Positions 34,990 through 43,026 of a DNA stretch of 64,000 bases are shown here, piece after piece. The stretch comes from Streptomyces sp. CB09001 (GTDB lineage: Bacteria > Actinomycetota > Actinomycetes > Streptomycetales > Streptomycetaceae): positions 682,001 through 746,000 of the forward strand of contig NZ_CP026730.1 of NCBI RefSeq assembly GCF_003369795.1, given 5' to 3'. Each line of letters starts with the position of its first letter. The stretch's first letter is position 1. The translations under genes and the position numbers were made by a program. A model generated the notes under the pieces. The model searched no databases. It was not told where the DNA came from and was given only the letters and a program-made list of their open reading frames with translations.

Positions 34990-35826
34990 TCAGCCCTCCG
35001 CGGCCGGTTCCGCGAGCCTGCCCGCCGCCCGCTCCGGGTCGTCCAGCCCGGCGAGACGGGCCACCGCCTCGTCGTCCAGCTTCGACAGCTCCCGCAGCTG
35101 CCCCGGCGTGATCCCGTCGGGGATCGGCACCGGAGCCGGGGTCCGCAGCGGCGGCTGCCAGCCGTCGGCGGGTGTCCAGCGCCGTACGACGCGGGCGGGG
35201 GCGCCCGCCACCACGGCGTGGTCGGGGACCGTCCCCCGGACCACCGCACCGGCGGCCACGACCACGTTCCGCCCGATCCGCGCGCCGGGCAGGATCACCG
35301 CGCCGGTGCCGATCCAGCAGCCGGGGCCGATCTCCACCGGGTCCATCCGCGGCCACTGCTTGCCGATGGGCTGGTGGGGGTCGTCGTAGGAGTGGTTGGT
35401 GGAGGTGACGTAGACGTAAGGGCCGACGTAGCAGTCGCTGCCGATGGTGACGGTGGTGTCCGCGATGACGTGACTGCCGCGGCCGAGGACGACCCCGTCG
35501 CCGATGCGCAGGATCGGTTCCGGTCCGAGGTCGAGGTCGGGCATGAGCCCGGCGGTCAGCGTGACCTGCTCGCCGATGATGCAGTGCGCGCCGACATGGA
35601 TCCAGGGCTCGCCGAAGACCGTGCCGAGCGGGAAGGCGAGCCGGGTGCCCGTGCCCAGCGCGCCGAAGCGGAACCGTCCGGGGTGCGCGGCGGTGACGGA
35701 GCCGGTGCGCTGCACCCAGGCCCAGCCCGCGTGGACGGCCTTCTGCGCGAGGCGGCTCCGCCAGGACGAGAACGTGTTCTTGCGCTTCGGCACCCGCTCA
35801 CGGTAGTCCGCGTGCGGTGCGGCCAT
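34990..35826 (-). CDS. Hexapeptide-repeat acyltransferase
   Basis: 278 residues. The left-handed beta-helix domain (about 75-205) shows hexapeptide repeats such as IHVGAHCIIGEQV, LRIGDGVVLGRGSHV, CWIGTGAVILPGARIGRNVVV and AAGAVVRGTVPDHAVVAGAPARVV, with the acceptor-site loop STNHSYDDP (about 141-149) containing the catalytic-type histidine. It resembles O-acetyltransferases acting on sugars or cell-envelope glycans; the acceptor is unknown. ATG 35826 is used; a GTG at 35790 (VPKRKNTFS) is possible. It is divergent from the gamma-carbonic anhydrase, itself a hexapeptide protein. Confidence 0.85.
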   Translation of the reverse strand: MAAPHADYRERVPKRKNTFSSWRSRLAQKAVHAGWAWVQRTGSVTAAHPGRFRFGALGTGTRLAFPLGTVFGEPWIHVGAHCIIGEQVTLTAGLMPDLDLGPEPILRIGDGVVLGRGSHVIADTTVTIGSDCYVGPYVYVTSTNHSYDDPHQPIGKQWPRMDPVEIGPGCWIGTGAVILPGARIGRNVVVAAGAVVRGTVPDHAVVAGAPARVVRRWTPADGWQPPLRTPAPVPIPDGITPGQLRELSKLDDEAVARLAGLDDPERAAGRLAEPAAEG

Positions 35827-35864
35827 GCCGTGCCAGGGCTGTGATCTTCACCCCACCGGGTGGC

Positions 35865-35878
35865 GTACGGTGCCGTAC
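35865..35878. promoter_or_regulatory. Palindrome upstream of the gamma-carbonic anhydrase gene
   Basis: GTACGG-TG-CCGTAC is a perfect 6-2-6 inverted repeat, 22 bases before the ATG at 35901 and between two divergent genes. It is a candidate operator; no regulator gene adjoins it. Confidence 0.4.
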
Positions 35879-35900
35879 AACACCCGAGCAGGAGGCGAAG

Positions 35901-36428
35901 ATGACGCAGAAGGCGCTGATCACGGGCATCGGCGGCAAGGACCCGAAGGTGGACGCGGAGGCCTTCGTGGCGCCGACCGCCTCGGTCGTCGGGGACGTGA
36001 CGCTGCACGCCGGGGCGAGCGTCTGGTACGGCGCGGTGCTGCGCGGCGACGTCGAGCGGATCTCCGTCGGCGCGAGCAGCAACGTCCAGGACAACTGCAC
36101 GCTCCACGCCGACCCGGGCTTCCCCGTCACCGTGGGCGAGCGCGTCTCCATCGGGCACAACGCCGTGGTGCACGGTGCCACCGTCGAGGACGACTGCCTG
36201 ATCGGCATGGGCGCCACGGTGCTCAACGGCGCGGTGATCGGCGCCGGTTCACTGGTCGCGGCCCAGGCCCTGGTCCCGCAGGGCATGCGGGTGCCGCCGG
36301 GGTCACTGGTCGCGGGGGTGCCGGCGAAGGTGAAGCGGGAGCTGACGGAGGAGGAGCGTCAGGGGGTCACGCTGAACGGCACGATGTACGCGGCGCTGGC
36401 CGGGCAGCACGCTCAGCTCCGCGGGTGA
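35901..36428 (+). CDS. Gamma-carbonic-anhydrase-like protein
   Basis: 175 residues of left-handed beta-helix. Three histidines in the Cam zinc arrangement are visible: His69 (NCTLHADPG), His86 (VSIGHNAVVHG) and His91. CaiE/PaaY-like relatives hydrate CO2 or hydrolyse thioesters; activity here is not certain. The ATG at 35901 has AGGAGG at 35890-35895, an ideal ribosome site, and the upstream frame is non-coding. The C-terminal helix (ELTEEERQGVTLNGTMYAAL) is complete. Confidence 0.9.
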   Translation: MTQKALITGIGGKDPKVDAEAFVAPTASVVGDVTLHAGASVWYGAVLRGDVERISVGASSNVQDNCTLHADPGFPVTVGERVSIGHNAVVHGATVEDDCLIGMGATVLNGAVIGAGSLVAAQALVPQGMRVPPGSLVAGVPAKVKRELTEEERQGVTLNGTMYAALAGQHAQLRG

Positions 36429-36533
36429 ACAGGGGGGCTGCGGACCGTACGCCGGCCGCGGGCCCGGTTGTGGCTGGTCGCGCCCACACGGCGGAGCCGC
36501 ACATCGACACGGCCCCGCGCCCTTCGGGGCGCC

Positions 36534-37169
36534 TCACTCCCCGGCGGTGACGGGCTCGGGCTCCGGCTGTGCCTTGCCCGCCCTGCGCTTGACGATCAGC
36601 ATGGACGCGACGCCGATCAGGACCGCCACCACCAGGCCCAGCCAGGAGAAGCGCTTGAGCCAGTCCTCCGCGACCACGCCGACGTAGTAGATGACGGCGG
36701 TGGTGCCGCCCGCCCAGACGACGCCGCCGAGGACGTTGGCGATCAGGAACTTCCAGTACGGCATCCGCAGCACACCGGCCAGCGGGCCGGCGAAGATCCG
36801 CAGCAGGGCGACGAAGCGGCCGAAGAACACGGCCCACATGCCCCACTTCTGGAAGGACCGCTCGGCGGTGGCGACGTGCCCCTCGCTGAAGTGCCTGGGG
36901 AACTTCCTGCCCAGCCAGGCCAGCAGGGGCCGGCCGCCCTTGCGGCCGATGGCGTATCCGATGGAATCGCCGATCACCGCGCCCGCGCTGGCGCAGGCGC
37001 CGAGGACCAGCGGATCGATCCCGCCGTGCTGCGACGACAGCAGGGCCGCCGACACCAGGATGATCTCGCCGGGCAACGGGATGCCCAGACTCTCCAGACC
37101 GATGACCAGCGCGACGACGGCGTAGACGGCCACCGCGGGCACCGTGTCGAGCCATTCCTGGACGTGCAA
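36534..37169 (-). CDS. DedA family membrane protein
   Basis: 211 residues with about five hydrophobic segments. The VTT/SNARE-associated signature is FFGRFVALLRIFAGPLAGVLRMPYWKF (about 110-136), and the N-terminal ESLGIPLPGEIIL is typical of DedA. Relatives flip undecaprenyl phosphate or other lipids across the membrane and support proton-gradient balance. The start codon is TTG 37169, preceded on the minus strand by GGAGGGTGGGGCG; no ATG or GTG fits better. The C-terminus is a basic, soluble tail. It lies alone between convergent gene ends. Confidence 0.9.
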   Translation of the reverse strand: MHVQEWLDTVPAVAVYAVVALVIGLESLGIPLPGEIILVSAALLSSQHGGIDPLVLGACASAGAVIGDSIGYAIGRKGGRPLLAWLGRKFPRHFSEGHVATAERSFQKWGMWAVFFGRFVALLRIFAGPLAGVLRMPYWKFLIANVLGGVVWAGGTTAVIYYVGVVAEDWLKRFSWLGLVVAVLIGVASMLIVKRRAGKAQPEPEPVTAGE

Positions 37170-37203
37170 CGCCCCACCCTCCGCTTCGCGAACCTGTTCC
37201 CCG

Positions 37204-37237
37204 TTCCCGGTGCGCCTCGATCGAGGCGCACCGGGAA
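37204..37237. terminator. Perfect 34-base palindrome between dedA and a hotdog gene
   Basis: TTCCCGGTGCGCCTCGA (37204-37220) is followed directly by its exact reverse complement (37221-37237). The stem would have 17 pairs with essentially no loop. It lies 21 bases past the stop of the minus-strand hotdog gene and just before dedA, so it most simply ends transcription of the former; it could also act as an operator. No U-tract is present, which is normal in this kind of genome. Confidence 0.6.
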
Positions 37238-37257
37238 GCGTACCGGGTCGGCGGGGG

Positions 37258-37710
37258 TCAGCTGTTGGGGCGCAGGGTCCATATGACGGTCATCTCACCG
37301 GTGACGGCTCCGTCCTCGCGCTGGATGGCGACGCTCACGGGGAACTCGGGCCGGCTGCCCGCGTCCAGTTCGGCGACGACATCCGCGGCGGGGCGGCCGA
37401 GTGTCGCGGTGGCGGTGACCGGGCCGAGGGCGATCTTCTTGAAGGCGATCTCCGCGGTGACCGGCAGCGGCACCGCCCGGGAGAGCTGGTCGCCGAAGGC
37501 GGCCAGCACGATGGCACCGCTGGCCGACTCGCCCAGCGTGAACATGGCTCCGGCGTGCGGTCCGCCGACGTGGTTGCGGTACTCGCTCTGGTCCGGAAGG
37601 GCCAGGACGGCCTTCTCCGGGGTGGTCTCCAGGTACTCGAGGTTAAGGGTCCGGACCATCGGCACCGTGGCGGCGAGCAACTCGCCGATCGACATCTGAT
37701 CTGCGCTCAT
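37258..37710 (-). CDS. Hotdog-fold thioesterase (DUF4442/PaaI-like)
   Basis: 150 residues forming one hotdog domain, with YRNHVGGPHAGAMFTLGESASGAIVLAAFG (about 44-73) where the His-Ala-Gly-Ala helix supplies the acyl-CoA site, as in PaaI and DUF4442 proteins. Family members hydrolyse acyl-CoA or aryl-CoA thioesters; the substrate cannot be told. ATG 37710. It ends before the long palindrome and is divergent from the first of the PQ-rich membrane proteins. Confidence 0.85.
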   Translation of the reverse strand: MSADQMSIGELLAATVPMVRTLNLEYLETTPEKAVLALPDQSEYRNHVGGPHAGAMFTLGESASGAIVLAAFGDQLSRAVPLPVTAEIAFKKIALGPVTATATLGRPAADVVAELDAGSRPEFPVSVAIQREDGAVTGEMTVIWTLRPNS

Positions 37711-37765
37711 GGAAGCAGGTTACCCGCGAGTAGCATCCAGGGCCAGGTATCCGTGAAGATCGCCG

Positions 37766-37771
37766 TAGGCT
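37766..37771 (+). promoter_or_regulatory. -10 box of the first PQ-rich membrane protein gene
   Basis: TAGGCT, then 8 bases, then ATGTGGCCAGGA. The second paralog has the same arrangement (TAGGGT at 38812-38817), so the promoter was apparently copied along with the gene. Confidence 0.55.
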
Positions 37772-37779
37772 GTGCGCCC

Positions 37780-38748
37780 ATGTGGCCAGGAGAGCAGTCA
37801 TCCACCGGTGGACCGGACCCGCGGCAGCCCAACCCGTACCGGCAGCCCGGTTACCAGCAGCAGCCGTACGCGGGACAGCAGCAGCCCGCGCCCTGGAACG
37901 CCCCCACCGTCGCGTGCGGCGGGCCGGCCGGCGGACCGTCCGGCCGGGGGTCGGGCAACGGCCGTACCAAGGTGGTGGCGATCCTCGCCGCCGCGGTCGT
38001 GGTGGTCGCCGCGGCGGTGACCGGGGTGGTGCTCCTGGGCGGCGGCGAGGACGACGGGGCGCGGCCCGGCCCCACCACCTCCTCCCCGTCCGCTCCTTCC
38101 GCGTCCACGTCCACGTCCGACGACCCGCGCGGCGGTGACGACAGTCCGAAACCCACCGTCGAGGGCTGGACGGTCGTGGCCAACCCCGGCCACGGCATCG
38201 CCTTCGACGTGCCGGCCTCCTGGGTGCCGCAGTCGCGCGACTGGGTGACCTACGTCGCCGAGGACGACGACCCCGACGAGAAGCCCCTGGTCGCCATGAA
38301 GGCCCCCGCCGTCCTGAAGGAGCAGTGGTGCGGGTCGGACGGCGACCGGGACGGCTCGGTCGAGTACACGCCCCTGGCCAGTGCGGGCACCCGCGGCAAC
38401 AACGGCGCGCGGAGCACCGAGGAGATCGCCCGGACCGACTCCGCGACCTGGGTCTACGGGGCCTTCACCCAGCCGGACCGGGAGAAGGTCTCCACGGGGC
38501 CGGTGACGTCCTTCACCACCGCATCCGGCATCGAGGGCAGCCTGGCCACCTCCCGGTCGTCCGGGGTGACGAAGAAGGGCAAATGCGACGTGAACGGCAA
38601 GGCGACCACCTTCGCGTTCAAGTCCGCCGACGGCGACTTCGTGTCGTGGTCGTTCTTCGGAGCCGCGGGCGTCGCCGACGAGGTGGCCGACTCCACCGTG
38701 CGCAGAATTCTGGCCACCGTCCGGGAGTACACCCCTTCGGAGGCCTAG
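37780..38748 (+). CDS. Membrane-anchored Pro/Gln-rich extracellular protein, paralog 1
   Basis: 322 residues: a short cytoplasmic Pro/Gln/Tyr-rich head (MWPGEQSSTGG onward, about 1-62), one transmembrane helix (about 66-88, VVAILAAAVVVVAAAVTGVVLL), a Ser/Thr/Asp-rich linker (about 90-125) and an extracellular domain (about 128-320) with VEGWTVVANPGHGIAFDVPASW and two conserved cysteines (EQWCGSD and KKGKCDVNG). The topology matches many Streptomyces surface proteins of unknown role. ATG 37780 follows TAGGCT by 8 bases without Shine-Dalgarno. Gene 38826-39851 is a tandem paralog. Confidence 0.8.
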   Translation: MWPGEQSSTGGPDPRQPNPYRQPGYQQQPYAGQQQPAPWNAPTVACGGPAGGPSGRGSGNGRTKVVAILAAAVVVVAAAVTGVVLLGGGEDDGARPGPTTSSPSAPSASTSTSDDPRGGDDSPKPTVEGWTVVANPGHGIAFDVPASWVPQSRDWVTYVAEDDDPDEKPLVAMKAPAVLKEQWCGSDGDRDGSVEYTPLASAGTRGNNGARSTEEIARTDSATWVYGAFTQPDREKVSTGPVTSFTTASGIEGSLATSRSSGVTKKGKCDVNGKATTFAFKSADGDFVSWSFFGAAGVADEVADSTVRRILATVREYTPSEA

Positions 38749-38811
38749 ACTTTCCGGGTTTCGGTACGTCCCTGACAAGGGCCGGTGACCGAATCGTTTC
38801 CTGGGCGGCAT

Positions 38812-38817
38812 TAGGGT
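38812..38817 (+). promoter_or_regulatory. -10 box of the second PQ-rich membrane protein gene
   Basis: TAGGGT is followed by 8 bases and ATGTGGCCAGGA, mirroring the promoter at 37766-37771. The 77-base gap between the two genes therefore seems to hold a separate promoter. Confidence 0.55.
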
Positions 38818-38825
38818 GACTGCTC

Positions 38826-39851
38826 ATGTGGCCAGGACAGCAGCCGCCCGGGGGCGAGCAGAACCCGCAGGACAACCCGTACCAGCAGCCGGGGTACCAG
38901 CAGCCGAATCCGTATCAGCAGCCCGGCTACCAGCAGCAGCCCGGCGCATACGGGCAGCAGCAGTGGAGCACGCCGCAGCCGCCCACTGTTCCGCAGCCGG
39001 CCACGGGCGGGGGTGGCGGCGGTGGCGGCAACCGGACCAAGCTGGTCGCGATCGTCGCGTCCCTCGCCGTGGTCGTGGCCGCGGGCGTCACCGGCTTCCT
39101 GGTGCTCGGCGGTGACAAGGACGACCAGGCGGACGACGGCAAGGACAAGAAGACGTCCGCGAGCCCGACCGTGGAGAAGTCCGAGTCCCCCGCCGCCGAC
39201 CCGAGCGCGTCGGGCTCCGACGAGAACCCGCGCGGGGGCGAGGGCGCGAAGGCCACCGTCGACGGCTGGAAGGTCGTCGCCAACCCGCGCTTCGGCACCA
39301 TGTTCGACGTGCCCGCGGACTGGGAGATCGACAGCACCGACACCAGCGTCGGCTTCGAGTGGGAGGAGGACGGGAAGACCGACCGCACCACGGTCACCGC
39401 TCCGGCCTACCTGAAGTCCGAGTGGTGCACGACCGACGAGAACAAGGACGGCCGCAAGGAGACCACCGCGCTCGCCACCACGGGCACCCGCGGCGAGAGC
39501 GGCGCCAAGACCACCGACCAGGCGGCCGAGACGCGGGTGCCGTGGTGGATCTACGGCGGCTACACCGAGCCGGACAAGAAGAGCGTGAAGTACGGCAAGC
39601 CGAAGCCGTACACCACCGCGTCGGGCATCAAGGGGAGTGTCATCACCGCGCACTCGGAGGGCGCTCCCAAGAAGGGCAAGTGCGACACCGAGGGCAAGGC
39701 GATCACCTTCGCGTTCCAGAACAGCGCGGGCGACTTCGTCACCTGGAACCTCTACGGCCCCAAGGGCGTCAAGGAGGAGATCCCGGAGGCGACGGTCCAG
39801 AAGATCCTCAGCACCGTGCGCCTCACCGAGGAACCGCCGACCGAGTCGTAG
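38826..39851 (+). CDS. Membrane-anchored Pro/Gln-rich extracellular protein, paralog 2
   Basis: 341 residues with the same plan as its upstream neighbour: a head with repeated NPYQQPGYQQ units (about 15-45), a poly-Gly stretch before the transmembrane helix (about 72-94), an acidic Lys/Asp/Ser linker, and an extracellular domain with VDGWKVVANPRFGTMFDVPADW and the same two cysteines (SEWCTTDEN, KKGKCDTEG), which may form a disulfide. The shared first codons, promoter and domain order indicate tandem duplication. Function is unknown; sensing or wall interaction is speculation. Confidence 0.8.
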   Translation: MWPGQQPPGGEQNPQDNPYQQPGYQQPNPYQQPGYQQQPGAYGQQQWSTPQPPTVPQPATGGGGGGGGNRTKLVAIVASLAVVVAAGVTGFLVLGGDKDDQADDGKDKKTSASPTVEKSESPAADPSASGSDENPRGGEGAKATVDGWKVVANPRFGTMFDVPADWEIDSTDTSVGFEWEEDGKTDRTTVTAPAYLKSEWCTTDENKDGRKETTALATTGTRGESGAKTTDQAAETRVPWWIYGGYTEPDKKSVKYGKPKPYTTASGIKGSVITAHSEGAPKKGKCDTEGKAITFAFQNSAGDFVTWNLYGPKGVKEEIPEATVQKILSTVRLTEEPPTES

Positions 39852-39881
39852 CGCACCCGTGCGGCAGGGCCGGTGCGCCGC

Positions 39882-40727
39882 TCAGCCGATGCCGAACGCC
39901 CCGGCCGGCGGCTCGGGCGACGGTACGGCGTCCTCGTCCCGCACCGGACGGGCGTCGCCGACGAAGTCCCGCAGGGCGGGCCCGTGCTCGACCCTGGCCG
40001 GGAAGGCGTCGGCGGCGGTGCGCCGGGCCAGCGCGGCGGTGTCCAGCGGCCGGTGCGCGGCGACGAGCACCGCGTTGCCGAAGCGGCGCCCGCGCAGCAC
40101 CCCCGGTTCGGCGATCAGCGCCAGCTCCTCGAAGAACGCGGCGAATCCGGCCAGTTGACCGCGCAGGAAGCCGAACGGCGCCCCGTCGGCGAGGTTGGCC
40201 ACGTAGACACCGTCGGCGCGCAGGACCCGGGCCGCCTCGCGCACGTAGCCGAGGGACGTCAGGTGCGCGGGCACGCGTGAGCCCCCGAAGACGTCGGCGA
40301 CCAGCACGTCGGCCGAGTCCGCGGGGGCGGCCGCCAGCCAGGCGCGGGCATCGGCACCGTGGGCGGTGATGCCCGCGTCCGGCGGCAGCGGCAGGTGCTC
40401 GGCGACCAGGTCGAGCAGGCCCCGGTCGGCCTCCACCACGTCCTGCCGCGAGCCGGGCCGGGTCGCGGCCACGTACCGGGGCAGGGTGAACGCGCCGCCG
40501 CCCAGGTGCAGGACGTCCAGCGCGCGCCCCGGCCCGGCGACCGTGTCCAGGACGTGGCCGAGCCGGCGCGTGTACTCGAACTCCAGGTGCGCCGGCTCGT
40601 CCAGGTCGACGTACGACTGCGGCGCCCCGTCCACGGTGAGCAGCCAGGCCCGTGCCCGGTCGACGTCGGGCATGAGCTTGGCGGTGCCGTGGTCCGTGAC
40701 CCGGCTGACGGGTATGGCTTCGTTCAC
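39882..40727 (-). CDS. Spermidine-synthase-like methyltransferase-fold protein
   Basis: 281 residues. The SAM/dcSAM-binding Rossmann core spans about 60-215 with VLHLGGGAFTLPRYVA (about 73-88; glycine loop), DVVEADRGLLDLV, ADARAWLA and DVLVADVFGGSRVPAHL. It resembles the soluble domain of fused MFS/spermidine synthases of actinomycetes. Whether it makes polyamines is doubtful without the catalytic Asp pair being checked. GTG 40727 follows CACAAT (minus strand 40739-40734) by 6 bases, a leaderless layout. It converges on paralog 2 with 30 bases between stops. Confidence 0.78.
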   Translation of the reverse strand: MNEAIPVSRVTDHGTAKLMPDVDRARAWLLTVDGAPQSYVDLDEPAHLEFEYTRRLGHVLDTVAGPGRALDVLHLGGGAFTLPRYVAATRPGSRQDVVEADRGLLDLVAEHLPLPPDAGITAHGADARAWLAAAPADSADVLVADVFGGSRVPAHLTSLGYVREAARVLRADGVYVANLADGAPFGFLRGQLAGFAAFFEELALIAEPGVLRGRRFGNAVLVAAHRPLDTAALARRTAADAFPARVEHGPALRDFVGDARPVRDEDAVPSPEPPAGAFGIG

Positions 40728-40800
40728 CCGCCCATTGTGCCGGTGCCCGGCGGGGCGCCCGCTCCACCGCGCTCACTCCACCGCGCTCACTCCACGGCGG

Positions 40801-41979
40801 TCACTCCACCGCGGTCACGGTCCCCGCCCCCACGGTGCGGCCGCCCTCGCGGATCGCGAAGCCGAGCCCCGTCTCCAGCGGCACGTCCCGCCCCAGCTCG
40901 ACCGTCATGGTGACGGTGTCCCCGGGCCGGGCGACGGCCGCCTCGCCGAGGTCCACGTCGCCGACCACGTCCGCGGTACGGATGTAGAACTGCGGCCGGT
41001 ATCCGGTGGTGAGCGGCGTCGAGCGCCCGCCCTCGCGCGCCGACAGCACGTACACCCGGGCCCGGAAGCGCCGCGCCGGCACGACGCTGCCGGGTGCGGC
41101 GACCACGTGCCCGCGGCGCACCGTGTCGCGGGCGACCCCGCGCAGCAGCAGCGCCACATTGTCCCCGGCCTGCGCCTCCTGCATCGGCTTGCCGAAGGTC
41201 TCCAGGCCGGTGACGACCGTCTCGACGGACGCCCCGAGCACCTCGACCCGGTCCCCGACGCGCACGGTGCCGCGCTCGACGGCGCCGGTGACGACGGTGC
41301 CGCGGCCGGTGATGGTGAGCACGTTCTCCACCGGCAGCAGGAACGGCGCGTCCAGGTACCGCTCGGGCATGGGCACGTAGGTGTCCACGGCGTCGAGCAG
41401 CGCCTCGACGGAGGCCGTCCACCGCGGGTCGCCCTCCAGTGCCTTCAGCCCCGAGACCCGTACGACGGGCACGGCGTCCCCGCCGTAGCCGTGCGCGGTG
41501 AGCAGTTCGCGTACCTCCAGCTCGACGAGGTCGGTCAGTTCCTCGTCACCCGCGTCGGCCTTGTTGAGCGCGACCACGATGTGGTCGACGCCCACCTGCC
41601 GGGCGAGCAGCACGTGTTCGGCGGTCTGCGGCATGATCCCGTCCAGCGCGGAGACGACGAGGATCGCCCCGTCGAGCTGGGCGGCGCCGGTGACCATGTT
41701 CTTGACGTAGTCGGCGTGGCCGGGCATGTCGACGTGCGCGTAGTGCCGGGTGTCGGTCTCGTACTCGACGTGCGCGATGTTGATGGTGATGCCGCGCGCC
41801 GCCTCCTCCGGGGCGCGGTCGATGCGGTCGAACGAAACGTACTGGGTGGTGCTGCCGGCCCCGCGCTCGGCGAGGACCTTGGTGATGGCGGCGGTCAGGG
41901 TGGTCTTGCCGTGGTCGACATGGCCCATCGTGCCGATGTTCAGATGCGGTTTGGTGCGGACGTACGCCGTCTTGGACAT
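40801..41979 (-). CDS. tuf3: Elongation factor Tu, divergent EF-Tu3 type
   Basis: 392 residues. GTPase motifs are GHVDHGKTT (about 18-26), [11 protein letters not shown] and NKAD. Compared with the housekeeping actinomycete protein, DCPGHADY has become DMPGHADY and the SALKAL nucleotide-base motif is SGLKAL; the effector region [10 protein letters not shown] also differs from PEERQRGITI. All three domains are present. No fus, rpsL or rpsG lies nearby, so this is not the str-operon tuf. In Streptomyces coelicolor the separate tuf3 gene is expressed mainly in stringent or stress conditions; the same is inferred here. ATG 41979 follows GAGGTACCGCC; residues upstream in frame are leader, not protein. 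Confidence 0.92.
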   Translation of the reverse strand: MSKTAYVRTKPHLNIGTMGHVDHGKTTLTAAITKVLAERGAGSTTQYVSFDRIDRAPEEAARGITINIAHVEYETDTRHYAHVDMPGHADYVKNMVTGAAQLDGAILVVSALDGIMPQTAEHVLLARQVGVDHIVVALNKADAGDEELTDLVELEVRELLTAHGYGGDAVPVVRVSGLKALEGDPRWTASVEALLDAVDTYVPMPERYLDAPFLLPVENVLTITGRGTVVTGAVERGTVRVGDRVEVLGASVETVVTGLETFGKPMQEAQAGDNVALLLRGVARDTVRRGHVVAAPGSVVPARRFRARVYVLSAREGGRSTPLTTGYRPQFYIRTADVVGDVDLGEAAVARPGDTVTMTVELGRDVPLETGLGFAIREGGRTVGAGTVTAVE

Positions 41980-42029
41980 GGCGGTACCTCGAAGCCTCGT
42001 GGCGGTGGTGGGGACCCCTGGGGCCGGCC

Positions 42030-42072
42030 GACCCTCCCCCTGCGGGGTCCGCCGGACGATCCGGGGAGGGTC
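42030..42072 (-). promoter_or_regulatory. Structured element in the tuf3 leader
   Basis: GACCCTCCCC (42030-42039) and GGGGAGGGTC (42063-42072) are exact inverted repeats, with an inner GTCCG-C-CGGAC stem between them. In the tuf3 transcript this would make a long GC-rich hairpin ending about 50 bases before the ATG: possible attenuator or protein-binding leader. The rest of 41980-42254 shows no gene. Confidence 0.55.
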
Positions 42073-42180
42073 AGCTTCGGGCGCCGTCGACTGCGGCGGT
42101 GAAGTGGGCGACGGCAGCCTTCGGGGCATCCGCGACCGCGGATGCTGCGAGGTGGAAGGCGTACCGGAACATGAGGCAGA

Positions 42181-42209
42181 TCATTGCCGACGCTTCGTCG
42201 CACGTCGAA
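42181..42209 (-). promoter_or_regulatory. Candidate tuf3 promoter
   Basis: On the minus strand TTCGAC (42209-42204), 17 bases, then CAATGA (42186-42181). It would give a leader of about 190 bases containing the hairpin at 42030-42072. Neither hexamer is perfect, so this is a guess among weak alternatives. Confidence 0.35.
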
Positions 42210-42254
42210 TGGTTTTTGATGGAACGGCCGTTCGAGAGCGGTACCGGTCCGGCG

Positions 42255-42977
42255 CTACGGGCCGATGGTCCGCAGCGCCTCCCGCGCGGACAGCGGCGCG
42301 AGGCGCGCGCGGTGCTCGGCCACGAAGGCGCGCACGGCGTCCGGGGCGGTCTTGGCGTATTCGCGCAGGCACCAGCCGACGGCCTTGCGGACGAAGAAGT
42401 CGCCGTGGCCGGACTGGCGCAGGCAGTAGCCGAAGAGGCGGTCCGTGTCGGTGCGTTCCTTGTAGCGCAGCTGGTGGAGGAGCGCCGTCCGCACCAGCCA
42501 GAGGTCCTCGTCCTCGATCCAGGCGTCCATGTCGGCCGTGAGGTCGCGGTCGGCGGTGACCAGTCCCCCGACGACGTGCGCGGCGAGCAGGTCGACGGTG
42601 TCCCACCAGGGGACGGTGGTGAGCAGGTGCCGGACCACGGGCAGGAATCCGGACGAGCAGTGCTTCACGTACCGGCGCAGGTAGTCGACGGCGAAGTAGT
42701 GGTACTCGCGCTCGGGCAGCCGCCAGCAGCGCAGCGCGACTGCCGTGCAGTCCGGCTCGTCCGGGCGGGGCACCCCTGCCAGCACGGTGCCGGACAGGGA
42801 GCGGCGAACGGGCGAGGTCATGCCCAGGAACGGCGCCACGTCCTTCATGTACGCCCGGAGTCCGACGGCCCGCCCGGGGTCGGCCGCGGCGGGGTATTCG
42901 ACGGTGAGCCGCTCGAGTACCGTGTCGGCGAGGGCGCTGTGCGGCGCGTCCGGAATCGGCCGGGCTGTGACGCTCAT
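42255..42977 (-). CDS. DNA alkylation repair (AlkD-like) HEAT-repeat protein
   Basis: 240 residues from ATG 42977. The sequence is all helical with HEAT-like repeats; MKDVAPFLGMTSPVRRSL (about 42-59), WDTVDLLAAHVVG, RTALLHQLRYKERTD and DFFVRKAVGWCLREYAKTAPDAVRAFV (about 195-221) are the signature blocks of AlkD, a glycosylase that removes alkylated bases without flipping them. The catalytic-type Asp/Trp/Arg set appears present. ATG 42989 and GTG 43004 are in-frame alternatives; no start has a good ribosome site. It is divergent from a TVP38 membrane protein. Confidence 0.88.
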   Translation of the reverse strand: MSVTARPIPDAPHSALADTVLERLTVEYPAAADPGRAVGLRAYMKDVAPFLGMTSPVRRSLSGTVLAGVPRPDEPDCTAVALRCWRLPEREYHYFAVDYLRRYVKHCSSGFLPVVRHLLTTVPWWDTVDLLAAHVVGGLVTADRDLTADMDAWIEDEDLWLVRTALLHQLRYKERTDTDRLFGYCLRQSGHGDFFVRKAVGWCLREYAKTAPDAVRAFVAEHRARLAPLSAREALRTIGP

Positions 42978-43014
42978 GAGACGCACCATACGGCGATCAC
43001 ACACATGTGTCGGT

Positions 43015-43020
43015 TAGTGT
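43015..43020 (+). promoter_or_regulatory. -10 box of the TVP38 gene (leaderless start)
   Basis: TAGTGT ends 6 bases before ATG 43027 with no Shine-Dalgarno. A perfect 10-base palindrome ACACATGTGT (43001-43010) lies directly upstream, between the two divergent genes. Confidence 0.5.
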
Positions 43021-43026
43021 CACCGG

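Noticed and set aside
42255..43004. Start of the AlkD-like gene at GTG 43004
   Set aside because: It would overlap the palindrome region and adds nine residues unlike the family start; ATG 42977 is favoured.
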